From contig CAUWFE010000020.1 of assembly GCA_963558185.1 (NCBI GenBank), forward strand, positions 1-26,244: DNA of 26,244 nt. The letters are read 5' to 3'. A program made the position numbers and the translations under genes. Below, piece after piece: positions 24,451 to 26,244 of the stretch. Every line of letters starts with the position of its first letter. Within the stretch, counting starts at the first letter, position 1. Below the pieces are notes generated by a model. The model was not told where the DNA came from, ran no database searches, and was given only the letters and a program-made list of their open reading frames with translations. Origin of the DNA: UMGS1663 sp963558185. Its GTDB lineage: Bacteria > Bacillota > Clostridia > TANB77 > CAG-508.

Positions 24451-24593
24451 ATGGTACAAGTTTTGCTTATCCCTCTATGGAGGATATTTCACACATAAGT
24501 ATCTACTTATTGCTGCTTCCTCCCGGACCTGACAAGGTTCATAGGCTTACATTGAATCATCCTCCATACAAGAATAAGAGTTTCTTGTACCAT
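24451..24593 (-). ncRNA. ffs: Signal recognition particle RNA (4.5S-type)
   Basis: The minus strand contains the universally conserved SRP domain IV: GTCAGGTCCGGGAGGAAGCAGCA, read in two parts, around 24510-24533. Flanking arms pair (TGGAGGATGATTCA region with the ATATCCTCCA region), and the ends are closed by GGTACAAG/CTTGTACC (10 bp with flanking bases). Length about 143 nt, between the 114-nt E. coli form and the 270-nt Bacillus form with an Alu domain. Placement next to dnaX is common in Firmicutes. No separate terminator lies between it and dnaX, so read-through and processing are possible. Confidence 0.93.
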
Positions 24594-24597
24594 TGCT

Positions 24598-24626
24598 ATT
24601 ATATACTGAAAATTAAAAATGTGCAA
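24598..24626 (-). promoter_or_regulatory. Promoter of the SRP RNA (and possibly dnaX)
   Basis: TTGCAC (24621-24626), 17-bp spacer, TATAAT (24598-24603). The expected start point is 6-7 bp downstream, which coincides with the folded 5' end of the RNA. Confidence 0.85.
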
Positions 24627-24636
24627 GTGTTAAATT

Positions 24637-24688
24637 AAATTTTCATGGTCATTTTCGTAATATTTTATGAAATGACCCTGAAAATTTT
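24637..24688. terminator. Strong inverted repeat, terminator candidate
   Basis: Minus strand: AAATTTTCA-GG-GTCATTTC, a 12-nt loop, GAAAATGACC-A-TGAAAATTT. It lies directly after the small OB-fold-like gene and before the SRP promoter. The T-run on the minus side is broken, so terminator function is probable but not certain. Confidence 0.55.
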
Positions 24689-24698
24689 TAGCTTTGTA

Positions 24699-24938
24699 TC
24701 AAATAATTTGAATATCCATTTTACTATCTAATTTTCCCTGTATTAGTATTTCTTCATTTTGTTTTAAATTTTTGTACATATTATCTGCTATATTATCATA
24801 TCCATATATATTTATTATACTATTATTTTTTAGCTTTGCTTTACATTTTGCTATTGATATATGTTTTTCTTTTTTTCTATATATAAATTTAAATTCTACT
24901 TTTGTTATTATTTTTACATATAATATTACTATATTCAT
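24699..24938 (-). CDS. Small OB-fold/SSB-like hypothetical protein
   Basis: 79 residues from the start chosen here. Strands VEFKFIYRKKEKHISIAKCKAKL, IINIYGYDNIADNMYKNLKQNEEILIQGKL resemble the core of SSB/PriB-type OB folds, where a "xxxYG..ADxxxxxLKxGxxVxIxGxL" pattern is usual. I do not recognise a specific family. An in-frame ATG at 24977 would add 13 residues, but AAAGGA is 10 nt before the ATG at 24938 and no ribosome site precedes the first, so 24938 is preferred. It lies between the SRP RNA and the DGR template repeat, on the same strand; any link to the DGR is only positional. Confidence 0.6.
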   Translation of the reverse strand: MNIVILYVKIITKVEFKFIYRKKEKHISIAKCKAKLKNNSIINIYGYDNIADNMYKNLKQNEEILIQGKLDSKMDIQII

Positions 24939-25119
24939 TTTTATTTTTTCCTTTATAATTACTGTAATTATTTTCATAAGTTACATATTTTCTACATTAT
25001 TGTTTACTAATACATAACTTATTGATTCTTTTTTACCTATCTTCAGGAAGGAATAAATCCCTTTAATATCTAATATTTTTACTGTATATATTCCGTAAAA
25101 TATATAATCTGAATATAAT

Positions 25120-25260
25120 ATTAGAGCTGAACCTAAACCCATTGTTGTTATTGCTGTTAGTGGCATTATTGTTGTTGCGGTTGGCTGTGTAATTGTTGGA
25201 ATTGTTGTAGTTACCACCTCTATTGGTACAAGGGTTGGCATTACTACTATTAGTGTTAGT
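25120..25260 (-). repeat. Diversity-generating retroelement template repeat (TR)
   Basis: Starting 23 nt past the RT stop, the minus strand is adenine-rich: 53 A in the 120 bases 25141-25260. In the frame starting at 25260 it reads as Asn-dense codons, 20 of 40 being AAC/AAT, with fixed RGGNYNNSNN, YTANRNNNN and a closing GFRFSS. That is the classic template for adenine mutagenesis: AAY codons can become many amino acids but never stops. RGG...NR...GFR is the variable-region pattern of C-type-lectin/formylglycine-generating-enzyme folds. Stops lie just upstream in this frame, so it is not itself a gene. An 86-codon frame over 24981-25241 reads it out of frame and is spurious. The true edges need the matching variable repeat, which is outside the window. 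The G-rich GGGTTTAGG at the 3' side is the likely IMH-type end. Confidence 0.85.
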
Positions 25261-25282
25261 AGAGTTTTTGATTTATCCCTAT

Positions 25283-26244
25283 TTATGTTTCAAATATTTT
25301 TTGTGTTAGATTATGTACATTTGCATATTTTATATATCCAAAATGTCCACATAAATATTTTTTTGCATCTTTACTTTCTATTTCCCCATTTTTTATTTTA
25401 TATTTTAATTCTTTTACTTTTTTCTTTAGTTTTCTTTTTCCTTTATCTCTAATTTTTAGTCTATATGCATTTATTTTATATCCACAAAAGTTTACTCCTT
25501 GTTTGTTTTTAAATATTTGTGTTTTTTCGTTTAGTTCTAATTCTAAGTTGTTTTTTAAAAATTCTTGTATTTTATATAATGCTTGTTTTGCTTCTTCTTT
25601 TGTTTTAAACATTGCTATTGCATCGTCCATATACCTATAAAAGTATTTACAATGTAATTTATTTTTTGCATATTGGTCTAATTCATTTAAATAAATATTG
25701 GCAAACATTTGTGAGGTATAATTTCCTATTGCAAGTCCTGTTTTTCCTCCATTTGAATATATTATTTCTTTTAATAACCATAGTAAGTTTATATCTAATA
25801 TTTTTTTACTTAATATTTTATATAGTATATCTTTATTTATGTTCTGAAAATATTTTCTTACATCCATTTTTAATATGTAATAGTTTTCCCATGTTCTTTC
25901 TAAGTGTTTCATTGCATTTTGTACATCTATACATGCTTTATGCATTCCTTTTTTCTTTAAACACGCATAATTTGTGTTTATAAAGGTTGGTACAAAATAT
26001 GGTTCTAAAAAATTATCTACTACCCATCTATGTACTATTCTATCTATATATCGTGATTTTTCTATTTTTCTTATTTTTGGTTCTTTTACATAAAATGTTG
26101 TATATTTTCCATGTTTATATGTTTTATTTTTTAGTGATTTATATAACCATTCTATATATTCTTCTTTTTTTAGATTAAATATTATTATCTCTTTTCTATA
26201 GCCTTTTCCTTTTTTACTTAGGTTATGTGCTTTCATTAAGTTTT
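25283..26244 (-). CDS. DGR-type reverse transcriptase (5' end beyond window)
   Basis: 317 residues from the first ATG (26236); the frame stays open to the window edge. The family normally has some 10-25 residues before KAxxKGKGYRKE, so the true start is probably outside. Motifs (numbered from that ATG): RT1-2 region TFYVKEPKIRKIE (47-59), RYIDRIVHRWV (62-72), first catalytic Asp in KMDVRKYF (123-130), DGR signature IGNYTSQMFANIYLNELDQY (170-189), active site YRYMDD (200-205), GVNFCGY (247-253) and a basic C-terminal thumb. IGxxxSQ in place of QGxxxSP marks DGR RTs against group II intron and other RTs. In known DGRs the RT makes error-prone cDNA of the TR, miscopying adenines, which then replaces the variable repeat of a target gene. 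No Avd gene is visible; it could lie upstream of the window. Confidence 0.92.
   Translation of the reverse strand, partial: NLMKAHNLSKKGKGYRKEIIIFNLKKEEYIEWLYKSLKNKTYKHGKYTTFYVKEPKIRKIEKSRYIDRIVHRWVVDNFLEPYFVPTFINTNYACLKKKGMHKACIDVQNAMKHLERTWENYYILKMDVRKYFQNINKDILYKILSKKILDINLLWLLKEIIYSNGGKTGLAIGNYTSQMFANIYLNELDQYAKNKLHCKYFYRYMDDAIAMFKTKEEAKQALYKIQEFLKNNLELELNEKTQIFKNKQGVNFCGYKINAYRLKIRDKGKRKLKKKVKELKYKIKNGEIESKDAKKYLCGHFGYIKYANVHNLTQKIFET

Noticed and set aside
25283..26244. RT as a group II intron maturase or retron RT
   Set aside because: No X/maturase or endonuclease domain, no intron domain V or VI near the stop, and motif 4 is IGNYTSQ, not QGxxxSP. Retron-specific NAxxH and VTG motifs are absent, and an adenine-rich TR is adjacent.
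1..26244. CRISPR array or prophage
   Set aside because: No regularly spaced direct repeats and no Cas genes were seen. The lone XRE gene and transposons are not accompanied by phage structural, integrase or lysis genes.

Overview
The window is AT-rich DNA from a low-GC Gram-positive bacterium, most likely an uncultured anaerobic gut member of the Clostridia. The grounds are the ffs-dnaX-ebfC-recR block, a PBP5-type carboxypeptidase, an LCP protein, ComEA, purine-rich ribosome sites of the AGGAGG type, and frequent TTG/GTG starts. I cannot name the species.

Layout. (1) 1-840: remnant of an IS4-type transposase, then non-coding DNA with a strong hairpin. (2) 841-6326, minus strand: a three-gene defence operon. 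A fused twin-domain adenine methyltransferase of the M.FokI type (GTG start, own promoter) is followed by an HNH nuclease and a single-chain GmrSD-like DUF262/DUF1524 protein. (3) 6600-9233: a mobile/tRNA junction holding a broken IS200-type tnpA, the initiator tRNA with promoter and terminator, and a complete ISLre2 element with a 9-bp target duplication. (4) 9522-16900: mostly envelope and housekeeping genes. They are a DnaQ-like exonuclease, ComEA, D,D-carboxypeptidase (plus strand), an LCP ligase, a DUF5711-CvpA pair and a YkvI-like permease. (5) 17048-20309: a GldAFG-like ABC operon. (6) 20427-20677: a 251-bp gap-free imperfect palindrome, with a decayed half copy at about 15793-15883. 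(7) 20700-24593: dCMP deaminase, a small XRE regulator, and the recR-ebfC-dnaX operon behind the SRP RNA gene. (8) 24699-26244: a small OB-fold-like protein, then a diversity-generating retroelement (DGR). The DGR comprises a template repeat (TR) and a DGR-type reverse transcriptase that runs off the right edge.

How the parts relate. The right-hand DGR is the most striking system. The RT has the DGR signature IGNYTSQ in place of the QGxxxSP of intron RTs, with a YMDD active site. Starting 23 nt past its stop codon is an adenine-rich repeat in which 20 of 40 codons are AAC/AAT, ending in a Gly-Phe-Arg stretch. That is the variable-region pattern of C-type-lectin/formylglycine-generating-enzyme-fold targets. 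The target gene with its variable repeat, and any Avd accessory gene, are not in this window. The left-hand operon combines a modification enzyme for an asymmetric site, a probable cognate HNH nuclease and a modification-dependent-type nuclease in one transcript. It lies between transposon debris and the initiator tRNA.
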